DNA of 64,000 nucleotides from Synechococcales cyanobacterium S06 (GCA_011391125.1 JAABRE010000010.1:1-64000), one strand, 5' to 3'; positions 1-9,560 are shown, counted from the first letter of the stretch. The notes: generated from the sequence alone by a model not told the origin. Numbers and translations: made by a program.

Positions 1-272
1 TCAAAAATTGACTGAAGTTCAGCGAGATTTATACCATTCATTATTCTTCTAATTGTGCCATAAGAGGGCAAAGAATTGTGTGGTATTTGGAACAAATTAA
101 GCAGTTGACGCTTTTCATTTTGGCAGAATTGTTCTATCTGTTTATAACTGGTATTTCCCGCGAGTAGGGCGAAAATAATGATAGTTAAAACTACCCATAA
201 TTGATGTCTTTTACCCTGATTTCGACGAAAGTCCTTGACTAATTTAAACTTTTCAATTAAACTGTTTAACAT
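1..272 (-). CDS. ISAs1-family transposase, N-terminal part (runs off left edge)
   Basis: The first 90 codons of a minus-strand gene start at ATG 270-272 and continue past position 1. The peptide contains DFRRNQGKRHQLWVVLTII, then a small hydrophobic stretch and SLPSYGTIRRIM. This is the layout of the DDE_Tnp_1-associated N-terminal domain found in ISAs1 (H-repeat-associated) transposases. The catalytic DDE domain lies outside the window, so whether the element is intact cannot be judged. It sits immediately downstream of a Type III restriction-modification pair, a common place for mobile elements. The family call comes from the N-terminal motif pattern only. Confidence 0.8.
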   Translation of the reverse strand, partial: MLNSLIEKFKLVKDFRRNQGKRHQLWVVLTIIIFALLAGNTSYKQIEQFCQNEKRQLLNLFQIPHNSLPSYGTIRRIMNGINLAELQSIF

Positions 273-290
273 ATTTTTGGAAATCAAAAA

Positions 291-333
291 AATAGTGTTC
301 TCTTTTTGATTTTATCAAGAAAAGATCACTATT
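291..333. repeat. Hairpin at the outer side of the transposase gene
   Basis: AATAGTG at 291-297 is matched by CACTATT at 327-333, and further complementarity lies inside (TCTTTTTGAT against ATCAAGAAAAGA). It lies about 20 nt upstream of the transposase start. It could be part of the insertion-sequence end or an independent hairpin; the other end of the element is not visible, so the terminal-repeat role is unproven. Confidence 0.4.
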
Positions 334-374
334 ATATTTTTTTTTACCCCCGAGAATGAAAACACCCTGCTTTC

Positions 375-431
375 GTAGGGGCAGGGCAACCACAAGGGTG
401 GCCCCCTACTGGTTGCCCTGGGTAGGGGGGT
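375..431. repeat. Small palindromic repeat (GGGCAACCA...TGGTTGCCC)
   Basis: GTAGGGGCAGGGCAACCA is followed by a GC-rich centre and then TGGTTGCCCTGGGTAGGGG. GGGCAACCA and TGGTTGCCC form the inverted arms. GC content is far above the flanking DNA, as expected for a mobile palindromic intergenic repeat. No second copy was recognised in this window. Confidence 0.45.
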
Positions 432-465
432 ACATCATTATTAATTGATAAACGATCAAATAATC

Positions 466-532
466 TAGGTGGGCAATTTGGTACAGATTTTAAATCTTGA
501 TTCTTAACTTAAAACCAAATTACCCACCCTAC
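466..532. repeat. GGTGGG/CCCACC palindromic repeat, copy 1
   Basis: TAGGTGGGCAATTTGGT at the left end is the near-complement of ACCAAATTACCCACCCTA at the right end, with an AT-rich loop of about 30 nt. The same architecture recurs at 24524-24590 and twice at 55464-55615. It lies just past the end of res (minus-strand stop at 557), so it could act as a terminator for the restriction-modification operon. Confidence 0.55.
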
Positions 533-556
533 TTTGAATTAATTATCGTACAAGAG

Positions 557-3547
557 TTAATCAGAAAGTGCGATAACAACAGCTAATAATTCTTGAATAT
601 TTGTTGTTAGCTGATAATCCATATTTATAGCATCAAAATGAGCTTTTCCATATTTAACTTTTTGATTTTCGCTAACTCGACGTTTAGATTCATCATGGGT
701 GCTTTTAGTTTCGCGAACGAGATATATTTTTTCATCTCTTTCTAAAACAATTGCCCAATCTGGATTGTAATTGCCAACGGGAGTAGAGACATGAAACCAA
801 CGAGGTAATTTACAAAAGAATTTGACATTTTCATTGGTGTCTAATTTTTCGGCGATGTCTTTTTCTATTTCAGAATCGAAGGGAATATAATCGTAAAGTG
901 TGCGATTATCTTGACTTTGAACTGTATATAAACGAGATAAATATTCTTCTAATTCTTGTTCTTCAAATAGTTTCATATCATAATATTCTCCCGCTAATTT
1001 TTCATATTTAATACCATCAAGGGCCATTTCTTTTAAGGCAAAATTAATCTGTTTGGCGACTTCTGTCATAAAGGTTTCTGGATTAATTGTAAATTCATCA
1101 AGTCGGTTTGATTGCTTAAGAATTTGGACTAAAGTATGGCGAGTTAATTGGGTTTCTCTTTGGAGAAAAGCCAAAATATCAGGTAATAAAGTATTATTTG
1201 TCAGGGTTGTTAATTCAGTTTTCGAGTCTAAAGTTTTACCGCTTTGTATTCCAGCTTCACTAATATTCATTTCTATTTTATCAATAAAAATACGCAAGGG
1301 TTGAATCTGGTTCATTTCGTTAATTTTTTTAACTGCTTTTTTGATAAGTTCATTAGTTTCAAACTCAACTGAATAACGAGTTTTTTGTTTAATTTTATCC
1401 CAAATTATTCTAAAATCTTCGTTTAAAATAATTTGTTTATTATAGGTTAATGTTCTTCTTTCTCTAGCATTGACAATACGATTTTTCAGTGTATGATTTT
1501 CGATTATATTAATAACATCATCTCGCATTATTTCAAATTTAGAAGATAATTTAATTGCTTCAGGTTGAAATTTATCTGTTAGCTCACCTTGTTTATTTAT
1601 ATATTCTTGATTCGCTAATTCTTGCCAAATTTGAGCCGATTTTTCTTCGCCAATGAAGTTATTTTTATTATCTATTAATTGAGCGAAAACATTTTTTTCA
1701 ATTCTGCCAAACTTAAAATTATCCCCTAAATCTTTTTCCAAATCTTCTTGTAATCCCTTAGCATATTCTTCAAAAGATTCACCCGCAATAACCGTTAATT
1801 TATTAATATTTTCGTCTCTAATTCTCATTCCTTCTTGGTTAACAGGAAGTCGTAATCCACGGCCTAATGTTTGACGACGCTCTTTTTCTGTACCAATTTC
1901 TCTCAGGGTACAAATTTGAAAAACATTAGGATTATCCCAGCCTTCTTTAAGAGCAGAATGACTAAAAATAAATCGTAAAGGTTCATCTATTGATAATAGT
2001 TTTTCTTTGTCTTTCATGATTAAATTATATGTTTCTTCATCGGATTTTGTATTACCTTTTGTATCTTTTATTTTTCCTTTATCGACTGAAAAATAGCCAT
2101 TATGAACTTGGTCAACTGAATAGGTTAATAAACCTTTATAGGTCTCTTTTTTTAATAATTCAAAATAAGCTTCTTCAAACCAGTGGGCAAATTTTCCTTT
2201 TTTCGCATTTCCTGTCTCATCATAAAAACGATAATTAGCAACACTATCAACAAAAAATAAGGACAAAACTTTAATACCTTTGTCTTTAAATCGTTTCTCT
2301 TTTTTCAGATGTTCTTCCACTGTTTGATAAATTTGTGCTTTCAAAACTTCCTCTGTCATTCCTCCTTCTTCTTGGTAAAGTTTAAGGAATTTTCCGTTAG
2401 AAAACTCAATTTGTTCAACTCCTTTTTCAGCGCAAATATTATTAATAATATACCCATCATAACCACTTTTATTCGTTTTTTGACTAAGGTCAGTCCCTTG
2501 TTTGATGATAATTTGTTTCTCTTTAGATTTACCCTTTACATAGTCATGGATAGTAACTTTAGCTTGGGGAATCTTCGAGTTTTTAGGATAAAAAAGGCTA
2601 TCTAAACGAATAAAAACCTCATTAAAGTTTGTCTCAGATTGAACCGAAGCAACTTCAATTTGTTTAACCAATTTTAGGTCATAAGCTTGAATGGGATCAA
2701 GTTTATAAAGTAGGTTATAGGAGTTGGTATGGGTAGCAGAATAACGGAGGCAAAATAAAGGATTTAAGTTGCTAATAGCACGCTGAGATTTCGTCGTATT
2801 ATCAACACTTTGGGGTTCATCAATAATAACTATTGGACGAGTTGATTGGATATATTCAATGGGTCTTCTACCCGACATTTTATCTTGTTCTTGATGAATA
2901 ATATTAAGCTTTTTTCGTTCGTCTTCTGTTAGTTGAGAATAATCTTTAATATCTCCCATATCCTTTTGAAAAGCTTGAATATTAATAATCATAATTTCGA
3001 TGTGATTACTAATAGCAAATTGACGGACTTTTGAGAGGTCTTTAGATTCATAAATAAAATAATCAAAGGTTACATGATCATAAAGTCCATTAAAATGTTT
3101 TCCCATTAATTTAAGGGAAGATAAAACACCTTCTCTAATGGCCACCGAAGGAACAACAATAATAAATTTATTTAAGCCATATTTTTTATTTAACTCAAAA
3201 ATAGTTCTTAAATAGACATAAGTTTTTCCTGTTCCAGTTTCCATTTCAACTGAAAAATTAGGGAAAGTATAATTATCATCTTTTAACAGAAGTTGAGATG
3301 GTAAAATCTTATTTTGTCTTTGAATCTGATTAAGATTTTTCAAAAGTTGTTCTTGATCACTTAAATCTAATTCATTCCCCGTGACTAATTCTTGTAAGAT
3401 GTCCATTTCAATAGTTAATTGGTTACTATTTTTAGCGCGAGAAAAATCATTTTGACGTGATGAGTTAGGAAGACCTTGAAACAGGTCAATAACAGCATTA
3501 ATTGCATCTATTTGATAATCTAAATTAGACTCGAATTGTAATTTCAT
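557..3547 (-). CDS. res: Type III restriction enzyme Res subunit (helicase-nuclease)
   Basis: This 996-residue protein has the expected size and order of a Type III Res subunit. Walker A is ETGTGKT (residues 103-109) and the Walker B/DEAD-type box is IIDEPQ (about 241-246). Helicase C-terminal motifs follow, including RRQTLGRGLRLP. The C-terminus carries a PD-(D/E)xK nuclease core: NPDWA near 928-932 and ETK at 946-948. Res uses ATP to communicate between two inversely oriented Mod-recognised sites and then cleaves. It lies 11 bp downstream of mod, and its ribosome-binding site overlaps the mod stop codon, so the two are probably translationally coupled. No frameshift or truncation is visible. 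The recognition sequence cannot be read from Res. Confidence 0.95.
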   Translation of the reverse strand: MKLQFESNLDYQIDAINAVIDLFQGLPNSSRQNDFSRAKNSNQLTIEMDILQELVTGNELDLSDQEQLLKNLNQIQRQNKILPSQLLLKDDNYTFPNFSVEMETGTGKTYVYLRTIFELNKKYGLNKFIIVVPSVAIREGVLSSLKLMGKHFNGLYDHVTFDYFIYESKDLSKVRQFAISNHIEIMIINIQAFQKDMGDIKDYSQLTEDERKKLNIIHQEQDKMSGRRPIEYIQSTRPIVIIDEPQSVDNTTKSQRAISNLNPLFCLRYSATHTNSYNLLYKLDPIQAYDLKLVKQIEVASVQSETNFNEVFIRLDSLFYPKNSKIPQAKVTIHDYVKGKSKEKQIIIKQGTDLSQKTNKSGYDGYIINNICAEKGVEQIEFSNGKFLKLYQEEGGMTEEVLKAQIYQTVEEHLKKEKRFKDKGIKVLSLFFVDSVANYRFYDETGNAKKGKFAHWFEEAYFELLKKETYKGLLTYSVDQVHNGYFSVDKGKIKDTKGNTKSDEETYNLIMKDKEKLLSIDEPLRFIFSHSALKEGWDNPNVFQICTLREIGTEKERRQTLGRGLRLPVNQEGMRIRDENINKLTVIAGESFEEYAKGLQEDLEKDLGDNFKFGRIEKNVFAQLIDNKNNFIGEEKSAQIWQELANQEYINKQGELTDKFQPEAIKLSSKFEIMRDDVINIIENHTLKNRIVNARERRTLTYNKQIILNEDFRIIWDKIKQKTRYSVEFETNELIKKAVKKINEMNQIQPLRIFIDKIEMNISEAGIQSGKTLDSKTELTTLTNNTLLPDILAFLQRETQLTRHTLVQILKQSNRLDEFTINPETFMTEVAKQINFALKEMALDGIKYEKLAGEYYDMKLFEEQELEEYLSRLYTVQSQDNRTLYDYIPFDSEIEKDIAEKLDTNENVKFFCKLPRWFHVSTPVGNYNPDWAIVLERDEKIYLVRETKSTHDESKRRVSENQKVKYGKAHFDAINMDYQLTTNIQELLAVVIALSD

Positions 3548-3553
3548 AATTTA

Positions 3554-3560
3554 CCTCCTT
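3554..3560 (-). promoter_or_regulatory. Strong Shine-Dalgarno for res overlapping the mod stop
   Basis: On the minus strand AAGGAGG (complement of 3554-3560) overlaps the mod TAA at 3559-3561 and sits 6 nt before the res ATG (3545-3547). Strong Shine-Dalgarno sequences are uncommon in this window, so this one points to coupled translation of Res with Mod. Confidence 0.7.
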
Positions 3561-5460
3561 ATACTGTCTTAAAAATAATTGATTTGGTTTTATTTGTAAA
3601 AGTTTCAACTGCATTTACTTTTAGTTGGTCATTACCTTGAAAACCTTGATCAAGACAGATAAATTGTGTCGGTTTCCTGTCAGCAATTCCCTCTATTAAT
3701 TCATTGGTTATCTCGTTTTCTAAACAAATTAATAAGGAATTTTCTGCTAGGGAATAAACGGTTTTATTTGCTATTGTTAAAGTAGCGATTTTTTCAGTTA
3801 GTCTCAAGCCTGATTTTAGCAACAATTCAAATAAAATGTCTTCTTGAGAGGCCGTTGGTTTAATATGATTAATCTGTAATTCTAACTGTTTAATAAGTTC
3901 TTCTTTTGAGATTTCCGAGTGGGGACTTTCCCAAGTTTTAAAGTTAGATGAATCGAGTTTAAAGACTTTAAAACCTAAGTCTAATTCCGGTTTTTCTGCT
4001 TCCATTCCGGGTATTTTAGGCTCGTTTTCTATTAATTCAGTTTTAATTTTTTCAATAACTCGACGAATACGCTCTTTCCCAATATCAGCAATAGTTTTAT
4101 ACCCATTTTTAAAAGCTTCTGAATTTTCTTGACAAGGTTCTGGAAGTTGTACCATAATAAATTTACGGTTTCCTCCATCTTCTTTATTTAAGTCTAAAAC
4201 TGCTTGAGCAGTTGTGGATGAACCGGAGAAGAAATCCAGGATAATATCATTATTTAATTTCGTAAAAAATGAAGCACCTAAAATAAGTTCTTTTACCAAA
4301 GATACAGGTTTGGGAAAGTCAAAATACTGATTAAAATTAAGCTTTTCTAAATCACTTATACCATTTTTATTCAAATGTTTTAATATGCTATAAAATCTTG
4401 AACCATCTTCATCAAGTGCTCTTAATCTTCCCACAATATGGGTATTATTACCTTTAGGTATTAACTTATATATTCCCTTTTTTAACCCTTGATCTATTTC
4501 TTCCTTTTTTTTAATTCCTTTGATTGTTTCAATTTCTTCGTATAAACAAGTACCATATTTACCGAATTCTTTTCTTAACCAATCTTCTTCGATCCAATAT
4601 TCTCGATTATTTACAAAAATTACCTCTCCTCTAATATCTTTAGGACGAAATATTCCCTTAAAACTATTATTTGATTTTACATATACGAGCAGATTATCAT
4701 GTCCTTTAATAACTTTTTTAGCAAGTCCTCCTCCTTCGGCTCTTATGACAATCATATCAGCAAAAAAGTTCTCTTCGCCAAAAATTTCGTCACATAAAGT
4801 TCGTAAATTCTTAACTTCATTGTCATCAATACTAATAAAAATAACCCCATCTTCTCGCAATAAATTCCTGGCCAAATAAAGACGAGGATACATCATATTC
4901 AGCCATTTTGTATGAAAACGCCCTTCATTTACTGTATTAGTTGAAAACTTTTTTCCTTCGCTATCAATTAACCCAGAATAAGTTAAATAAGTATCTAAAT
5001 TTTCGGTATAATTATCGGGATAAATAAACTCTTTTCCTGTATTATATGGCGGGTCAATATAAATCATTTTCACTTTACCATAATAGGATTTTTGGAGCAG
5101 TTTTAAGACTTCTAAATTATCCCCTTCCATAAATAAATTTTCGGTATTATCAAAATTAACTGACTCCTCTCGACAGGGTTTTAAAGTAGCATAACTAGGT
5201 TTTTGGCTTAATTTTAAGGCTGATTTTTTGCCCGGCCATTCCATTCCGTAACGCTCTTTTCTCTTCTCAAAAACCTCACTAAATATCCCTAATTCGGCTT
5301 TTAATTTTTCCCAATCAATGGACTCAATTAACTCCCCTTTTTCGTTATAAGTTTCGCTAAAAACAGAAGGAAATAAGGACTTTAATTTAGCACGATGGAT
5401 GTCATCAGATTTTAAAGAAGATAAGTCTAAATTTTGAGGAGTTTGCGGTTCATTTGTCAT
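3559..5460 (-). CDS. mod: Type III DNA methyltransferase Mod subunit
   Basis: This 633-residue protein is a beta-class amino-DNA methyltransferase. The catalytic motif IV DPPYN is at 136-140 and comes before the AdoMet-binding FSGSSTTAQA at about 411-420. Mod both methylates one strand of the recognition site and supplies target recognition for Res. The middle part between the two motifs (about 240-390) is the likely target-recognition region. It is the first gene of the mod-res operon. Phase-variable Type III mod genes carry simple-sequence tracts; none is visible here. The pair appears intact and is probably active for host defence. Confidence 0.95.
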   Translation of the reverse strand: MTNEPQTPQNLDLSSLKSDDIHRAKLKSLFPSVFSETYNEKGELIESIDWEKLKAELGIFSEVFEKRKERYGMEWPGKKSALKLSQKPSYATLKPCREESVNFDNTENLFMEGDNLEVLKLLQKSYYGKVKMIYIDPPYNTGKEFIYPDNYTENLDTYLTYSGLIDSEGKKFSTNTVNEGRFHTKWLNMMYPRLYLARNLLREDGVIFISIDDNEVKNLRTLCDEIFGEENFFADMIVIRAEGGGLAKKVIKGHDNLLVYVKSNNSFKGIFRPKDIRGEVIFVNNREYWIEEDWLRKEFGKYGTCLYEEIETIKGIKKKEEIDQGLKKGIYKLIPKGNNTHIVGRLRALDEDGSRFYSILKHLNKNGISDLEKLNFNQYFDFPKPVSLVKELILGASFFTKLNNDIILDFFSGSSTTAQAVLDLNKEDGGNRKFIMVQLPEPCQENSEAFKNGYKTIADIGKERIRRVIEKIKTELIENEPKIPGMEAEKPELDLGFKVFKLDSSNFKTWESPHSEISKEELIKQLELQINHIKPTASQEDILFELLLKSGLRLTEKIATLTIANKTVYSLAENSLLICLENEITNELIEGIADRKPTQFICLDQGFQGNDQLKVNAVETFTNKTKSIIFKTV

Positions 5461-5714
5461 GGTAATAATTTACTTGAGTTAATTATTTGCTTAGTTCAAG
5501 AATATCATATCATTATTGTTTTAGTTACTAAATTTTTTGATATAGAATTAAAAGCAACTTTACCTGTTCCAGTGCTACTATTACGCTTTTTGCCGGGCGA
5601 ATGCTTCATTATTCTATTGCTTGTAGGGGATCGTCATTCATGTTTCCTTAAAAAAGATGGGGACTTTTGGCGATATTTCGTTAAAATATAAGTAAGTTTA
5701 TCAATTAATTATCT

Positions 5715-6749
5715 ATGACTCTATTAATCGCTGGAGATATTGGTGGCACAAATACAACGGTGCGACTGGTGGAATTAACTGAACATGAAAATACGATAAC
5801 TACTCTTTTTGAGGCTAGTTATCTTAGTCAAAGGTATTCTGATTTAGTGCCGATTATTCGCGAATTTCTTAGTACCACTGGCCAAAAAATTCCTACCATT
5901 GCTTGTTTCGCCATTGCTGGTCCAGTGATTAATAATAGTTGTAAATTGACTAATTTAGATTGGTTTCTTGATGGCGATCGCCTAGCCAAAGAATTAGGCA
6001 TGGAAAAGGTGATTTTGCTCAATGATTTTGCGGCCGTTAGTCAGGGAATTTTGGCTTTAGATGAGTCGCAATTATTGACTTTACAAACAGGAAAACCGCA
6101 AAAAACTGCCCCCATTGGCGTAATTGGCGCAGGAACTGGTTTAGGGGAAAGTTTTTTGATACCTTCGGGTGGAGAATACCAAATTTTTGCCACGGAGGGA
6201 GGACACACGGATTTTGCCCCTCGTAATGAGTTAGAGTTAAAGCTTTGCCATTACTTGAAAATATTGTATAGTACCGATCATGTGTCCGTCGAAAGGATTG
6301 TTTCTGGTCTGGGAATTATCGATATTTATAAGTTTCTTCAGCAAGAACAACTTTACCAAGAATCAGCGGAAATTAAGGACTTAATTCGCAAGGTTGAAAC
6401 ATCGGTCTGTCGTGAAGAACCAAATTTAGATCCCGCTGCTATTATTGCTAAAGGAGCTTTGGAAAAACACGACCAATTGTGTCAGAAAACCATGGAACTT
6501 TTTGTGGAAAATTATGGCTGCGAAGCTGGTAATTTGGCCTTAAAATTAATGTGTTATGGGGGTTTATATATAGCAGGTGGTATCGCTCCCAAAATCTTAC
6601 CCTTGCTTAAAGATGGGCGTTTTTTAACCGCTTTTTTGGCGAAAGGGCGCATGAGTTGCTTATTGTCAGAAATACCGATTTATGTCATCTTAAATGCTCA
6701 GGTAGGGCTATTAGGCTCGGTTTTATATGCACTTAAGGAACATCATTAA
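5715..6749 (+). CDS. glk: Glucokinase
   Basis: This 344-residue protein has the bacterial glucokinase (PF02685-type) signature. The N-terminal phosphate-binding motif is GDIGGTN (residues 8-14), followed by [11 protein letters not shown] and GAGTGLGES in the central region, and a C-terminal YIAGGIAPK motif. It phosphorylates glucose with ATP to give glucose 6-phosphate for glycolysis, the oxidative pentose-phosphate route or glycogen synthesis. The next gene, yebC-like, begins 5 bp after its stop on the same strand, so the two are probably co-transcribed. The region upstream back to mod (5461-5714) holds no recognisable gene. Confidence 0.93.
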   Translation: MTLLIAGDIGGTNTTVRLVELTEHENTITTLFEASYLSQRYSDLVPIIREFLSTTGQKIPTIACFAIAGPVINNSCKLTNLDWFLDGDRLAKELGMEKVILLNDFAAVSQGILALDESQLLTLQTGKPQKTAPIGVIGAGTGLGESFLIPSGGEYQIFATEGGHTDFAPRNELELKLCHYLKILYSTDHVSVERIVSGLGIIDIYKFLQQEQLYQESAEIKDLIRKVETSVCREEPNLDPAAIIAKGALEKHDQLCQKTMELFVENYGCEAGNLALKLMCYGGLYIAGGIAPKILPLLKDGRFLTAFLAKGRMSCLLSEIPIYVILNAQVGLLGSVLYALKEHH

Positions 6750-6754
6750 TTTTT

Positions 6755-7507
6755 ATGGCTGGACACTCAAAATGGGCGAATATTAAACGACAAAAAGCTC
6801 GGGTTGACGCGAAAAAGGGCAAAACTTTTGCGCAATTATCTCGCGCTATTATTGTCGCTGCTCGTTATGGTTCGTCGGATCCCGATGGTAATTTTCAATT
6901 ACGCACTGCTATTGACAAGGCTAAGGCCGCCAGTATTCCCAATGAAAATATTGAACGGGCGATCGCCAAGGGAGCGGGAACTTACGATAATGAGGACTCG
7001 AACTATGAGGAAATTCGTTATGAAGGATACGGCCCTGGTGGTGTCGCCATCTTAATTGAAGCCCTCACCGATAATCGCAATCGCACGGCCGCAGATTTAC
7101 GGGCTGCTTTCAGCAAAAATGGTGGTAATCTGGGGGAAACGGGTTGCGTTAGTTGGATGTTTCAGCAAAAAGGGGTGGTCAGATTAGATGGAAACATCGA
7201 AGAAGACACTCTCCTCGAAGCTTCTTTAGAAGCACAAGCCCATAGTTATGAATTAGATCAAGATGGAGCGGATGTCTTGACGGATGTTGGCAATTTAGAA
7301 AATGTGTCCAAAGCCTTGACAAAATCAGGTTTTTGTGTTATAGAAGCAGAATTGCGCTGGATTCCGGATAATACCATGGAAGTTAGCGATCCCGATCAAG
7401 GACGAGCGCTGCTCAAACTGATTGACACTCTGGAAAACCTTGACGACGTGCAGAATGTGACCGCTAATTTTGACTTTAGCGACGATTTAATTTACCAAGA
7501 AATTTAA
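6755..7507 (+). CDS. YebC/PmpR-family protein
   Basis: This 250-residue protein begins [20 protein letters not shown], the hallmark of the YebC/PmpR family (TACO1 in mitochondria). Further family motifs are NRTAADLR and GCVSWMF. Members have been described as DNA-binding regulators and, more recently, as factors that relieve ribosome stalling on proline-rich stretches; which role applies here is not visible. Length matches the family. It starts 5 bp after glk and ends shortly before the convergent tRNA-Ser gene. Confidence 0.95.
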   Translation: MAGHSKWANIKRQKARVDAKKGKTFAQLSRAIIVAARYGSSDPDGNFQLRTAIDKAKAASIPNENIERAIAKGAGTYDNEDSNYEEIRYEGYGPGGVAILIEALTDNRNRTAADLRAAFSKNGGNLGETGCVSWMFQQKGVVRLDGNIEEDTLLEASLEAQAHSYELDQDGADVLTDVGNLENVSKALTKSGFCVIEAELRWIPDNTMEVSDPDQGRALLKLIDTLENLDDVQNVTANFDFSDDLIYQEI

Positions 7508-7564
7508 AAATTTTCAACTAGAAAATAATCGTAAGTAGTTACTTCTTACTTCTGATTTCTTTAA

Positions 7565-7651
7565 CGGAGAGGGAGGGATTCGAACCCTCGGATCCCTTAC
7601 GAGATCAACATCTTAGCAGGATGCCGCTTTCAACCGCTCAGCCACCTCTCC
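7565..7651 (-). tRNA. tRNA-Ser(GCT)
   Basis: On the minus strand the 87-nt sequence begins GGAGAGGTGGCTGAGCGG and ends with T-arm GGTTCGAATCC and the acceptor strand CCTCTCC followed by discriminator G. The acceptor stem pairs over 7 bp. The anticodon loop CTGCTAA gives anticodon GCT, reading AGC/AGU serine codons. A long variable arm lies between anticodon and T arms, as expected for serine. CCA is not encoded. Confidence 0.95.
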
Positions 7652-8335
7652 AAAATTTAACACTTATACATTATAGCAGTATTACCCCGGTTTTTGTCAA
7701 TCCTTTGTGAGAATTTTTTTGACGCTCTGGACTTTGTGGGATTAAATCTATATTGACAGGTTTATCAATTAAAAAGTACCAAAGAAATTGGCTATGAGGC
7801 TTTCCCGTTGAAAGGGGTCACAAAACATGAATTTTTATGCGATCTACTGATCGGGAAGGTCAAACTTCCTGAATTTCACATCGGGCTATGGTTGCTCACC
7901 CTCTCCTTTATTGACCAAGGAAAGCTGTGTAAGGCCTCCTCTTTTCCGAGGAAAAGAAGAATAAGTCGTTTTTTTTATCCTCCAGCTTGTTGGTGAGGGA
8001 GAATAACTGATAACTGATAACTGTTAACTGATAACTGACAATTGTCAATTGTACTTTTAGAGATTTTATGTATAATAAAGACAGGTATATTTTAACTCTC
8101 AATTATTTTTTCGTTGCTTAGATTACATTTTGTAATTTAATGTAAGAATAACTGAAGCTAAAAGACTAAATATAATATAATTAAAAGTGTTCCCTCAAAA
8201 ATTAATGCTTTTAGGTATTAATTCCTTGATTCTTTACCGTTAAAGAGAGATGTACTATGGCATAAATTAAATAAAAAATATCAGCATATAACCGATAAGT
8301 TAACAAGTTTATTATCAAAAAAAGAGGTATTAGTT
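7652..8335. other. Gene-poor stretch between tRNA-Ser and the anti-sigma-type gene
   Basis: No convincing gene was found in this 684-bp stretch. Short open frames on both strands lack family features. It contains a degenerate heptamer array (8003-8039) and a GACAATTGTC-type palindrome just after it. The segment around 7790-7960 is less AT-rich than its surroundings and could be a decayed gene fragment, but nothing was recognised. Confidence 0.5.
8003..8039. repeat. Heptamer array, TAACTGA type
   Basis: Five tandem 7-nt units of the form TAACTGA/TTAACTG lie between 8003 and 8039. The reverse complement is CAGTTAT/CAGTTAA, related to the AGTTGAT heptamers elsewhere in the window. Unlike most of those, it is not at the stop codon of a gene. 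Confidence 0.7.
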
Positions 8336-8782
8336 GTGGTTTCTTTTGTATTACCTCGCACAAAAAGTGACTGGAAAACTCTTAGTTTCTCTTCCACTCT
8401 TTATTTGTGTCCGGTGTTAGATATTTTATTAGCCAATATCCCTGAAAAATGGCGCGCTGAATTAAGATTAGGGCTACAGGAAGCCCTGGTCAATGCAGCT
8501 AAACACGGCAATAAACTTGATCCGAATAAAACGGTTTCAGTTAAATATTTGGTCACTGAAACTGAATATTTTTGGATAATTTGTGACGAAGGCCATGGTT
8601 TTATTCCTAATTGTAAAATTAATTCAAAACACGTGGAAGATTTACCTCCTTATGACTCAGAATGTGGTCGAGGTTTATGTATTCTCTACCAAATATTTGA
8701 AGAAGTCCACTGGAATACTCGCGGTAATGAGTTACGTTTATGTAAACAAATTGCCTCTAATCAAACCCCTTTAATTAATTAA
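8336..8782 (+). CDS. Anti-sigma regulatory factor / RsbW-type serine kinase
   Basis: This 148-residue protein is essentially one GHKL (HATPase_c_2) domain. The N-box is EALVNAAKHGN (about residues 45-55), the G1-type motif is CDEGHGF (about 82-88), and a G2-like GRGLCI is near 107-112. RsbW/SpoIIAB proteins bind a sigma factor or phosphorylate an anti-sigma-factor antagonist on serine. No partner gene (STAS-domain antagonist or sigma factor) is adjacent, so the target is unknown. The start is GTG with AGAGG about 6 nt upstream. Two AGTAAAA heptamers begin 2 nt after the stop. Confidence 0.85.
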   Translation: MVSFVLPRTKSDWKTLSFSSTLYLCPVLDILLANIPEKWRAELRLGLQEALVNAAKHGNKLDPNKTVSVKYLVTETEYFWIICDEGHGFIPNCKINSKHVEDLPPYDSECGRGLCILYQIFEEVHWNTRGNELRLCKQIASNQTPLIN

Positions 8783-8805
8783 CCAGTAAAAAGTAAAAAA
8801 ACTTA

Positions 8806-8847
8806 TCAACTATTAACTATTAACTATCAACTATTAACTATTAATTG
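8806..8847 (-). repeat. Heptamer array (AGTTRAN) at the end of the 86-residue gene
   Basis: Six contiguous 7-nt units alternate TCAACTA and TTAACTA on the plus strand. The outermost unit, 8841-8847, contains the TAA stop of the minus-strand gene. In the sense of that gene the array reads AGTTAAT/AGTTGAT. Confidence 0.85.
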
Positions 8848-9101
8848 TTATGGGTTGGACATGGTAAAGGCGCTATTGACTTATCTAGCCAGCCTTGAGC
8901 TTGATTAATTCTGAGTAGTGCTTCTTCGGGATTATCTTTGAGTAAAAAGACCAAAGCTGAGGCCATTTGTTGACTAGCTTGTGCGGTACGGTTGGCTTTT
9001 AAACGATGCCAATCATTGGGGGCGATCGCCAATTTTGCGGCTAAAAGTTGAGCCAATTCAAGGGTGGTCAGGTCGGGTCGGGTATCAGATGCTATACTCA
9101 T
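8841..9101 (-). CDS. Small conserved cyanobacterial protein (DUF6439-like)
   Basis: This is an 86-residue helical protein. The segment TTLELAQLLAAKLAIAPNDW followed by a Lys/Arg-rich helix and ALVFLLKDNPEEALLRINQA resembles the cyanobacterial family annotated DUF6439; that match is from memory and was not searched. No catalytic motif, signal peptide or membrane segment is seen. Its stop codon is supplied by the heptamer array that follows. It is divergent from the 113-residue gene at 9138 with only 36 bp between the two starts, so they share a small promoter region. Function unknown. Confidence 0.65.
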   Translation of the reverse strand: MSIASDTRPDLTTLELAQLLAAKLAIAPNDWHRLKANRTAQASQQMASALVFLLKDNPEEALLRINQAQGWLDKSIAPLPCPTHNN

Positions 9102-9137
9102 AAAAATAGTGTAATTAATTTATGATCTAGTATAACA

Positions 9138-9479
9138 ATGTCAGAGGAAAAGCAGGATAATGATGATTTAGAGCAAGCATTGACGGAAGTGGAGCAGTCA
9201 CTTGCAGAATTAAGGCAACGCTACAACAAAATCAAGCAGGATCAAGAGAGAAAGACAGAATTACTGCAAAAAAAACAGGATTTAAAAGAACAGGAAAAAG
9301 AAGACCACATTAAAACCCAATTAAAGCATATTCAGGAAGAAATCGAGCAAATTGAGCTTAATTTGGAGAGTAGCTTAATTACTTGGCGTAGCTTTCAAGA
9401 ACCTTTTTGGCAGGCAGTTAGATTTTTAGGTCTAGGAATTGTCATGGGTTGGCTATTACAGTTGATAGTTGATAGTTAA
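9138..9479 (+). CDS. Coiled-coil protein with C-terminal membrane anchor
   Basis: This 113-residue protein is unrecognised at family level. Residues 1-80 are highly charged with heptad-like Leu/Ile spacing, a long coiled coil. Residues about 88-110 (FWQAVRFLGLGIVMGWLLQ) form a single hydrophobic helix, so it is probably tail-anchored with the coiled coil in the cytoplasm. The last six codons and the TAA stop lie within a heptamer repeat array, so the final residues QLIVDS are repeat-derived. It is divergent from the 86-residue gene. Confidence 0.6.
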   Translation: MSEEKQDNDDLEQALTEVEQSLAELRQRYNKIKQDQERKTELLQKKQDLKEQEKEDHIKTQLKHIQEEIEQIELNLESSLITWRSFQEPFWQAVRFLGLGIVMGWLLQLIVDS

Positions 9480-9499
9480 TAGTTAATAGTTTGATAGTT
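9460..9499 (+). repeat. Heptamer array overlapping a 3' gene end
   Basis: Two AGTTGAT units, two AGTTAAT units, one 8-nt AGTTTGAT unit and a partial unit lie in tandem. The TAA stop of the upstream gene is bases 4-6 of the third unit (9477-9479). Confidence 0.85.
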
Positions 9500-9560
9500 G
9501 AAAATTATTTTTTTAATTCGGGATTATCAGACTAATTAAAGTTATAATTCATAATTCATA

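Noticed and set aside
5434-5691. 85-codon plus-strand frame between mod and glk
   Set aside because: It overlaps the mod start, is irregularly hydrophobic and has no recognisable domain.
7808-7996. 62-codon plus-strand frame between tRNA-Ser and the anti-sigma gene
   Set aside because: No family pattern, no ribosome-binding site, and an overlapping minus-strand frame of similar length; probably chance.
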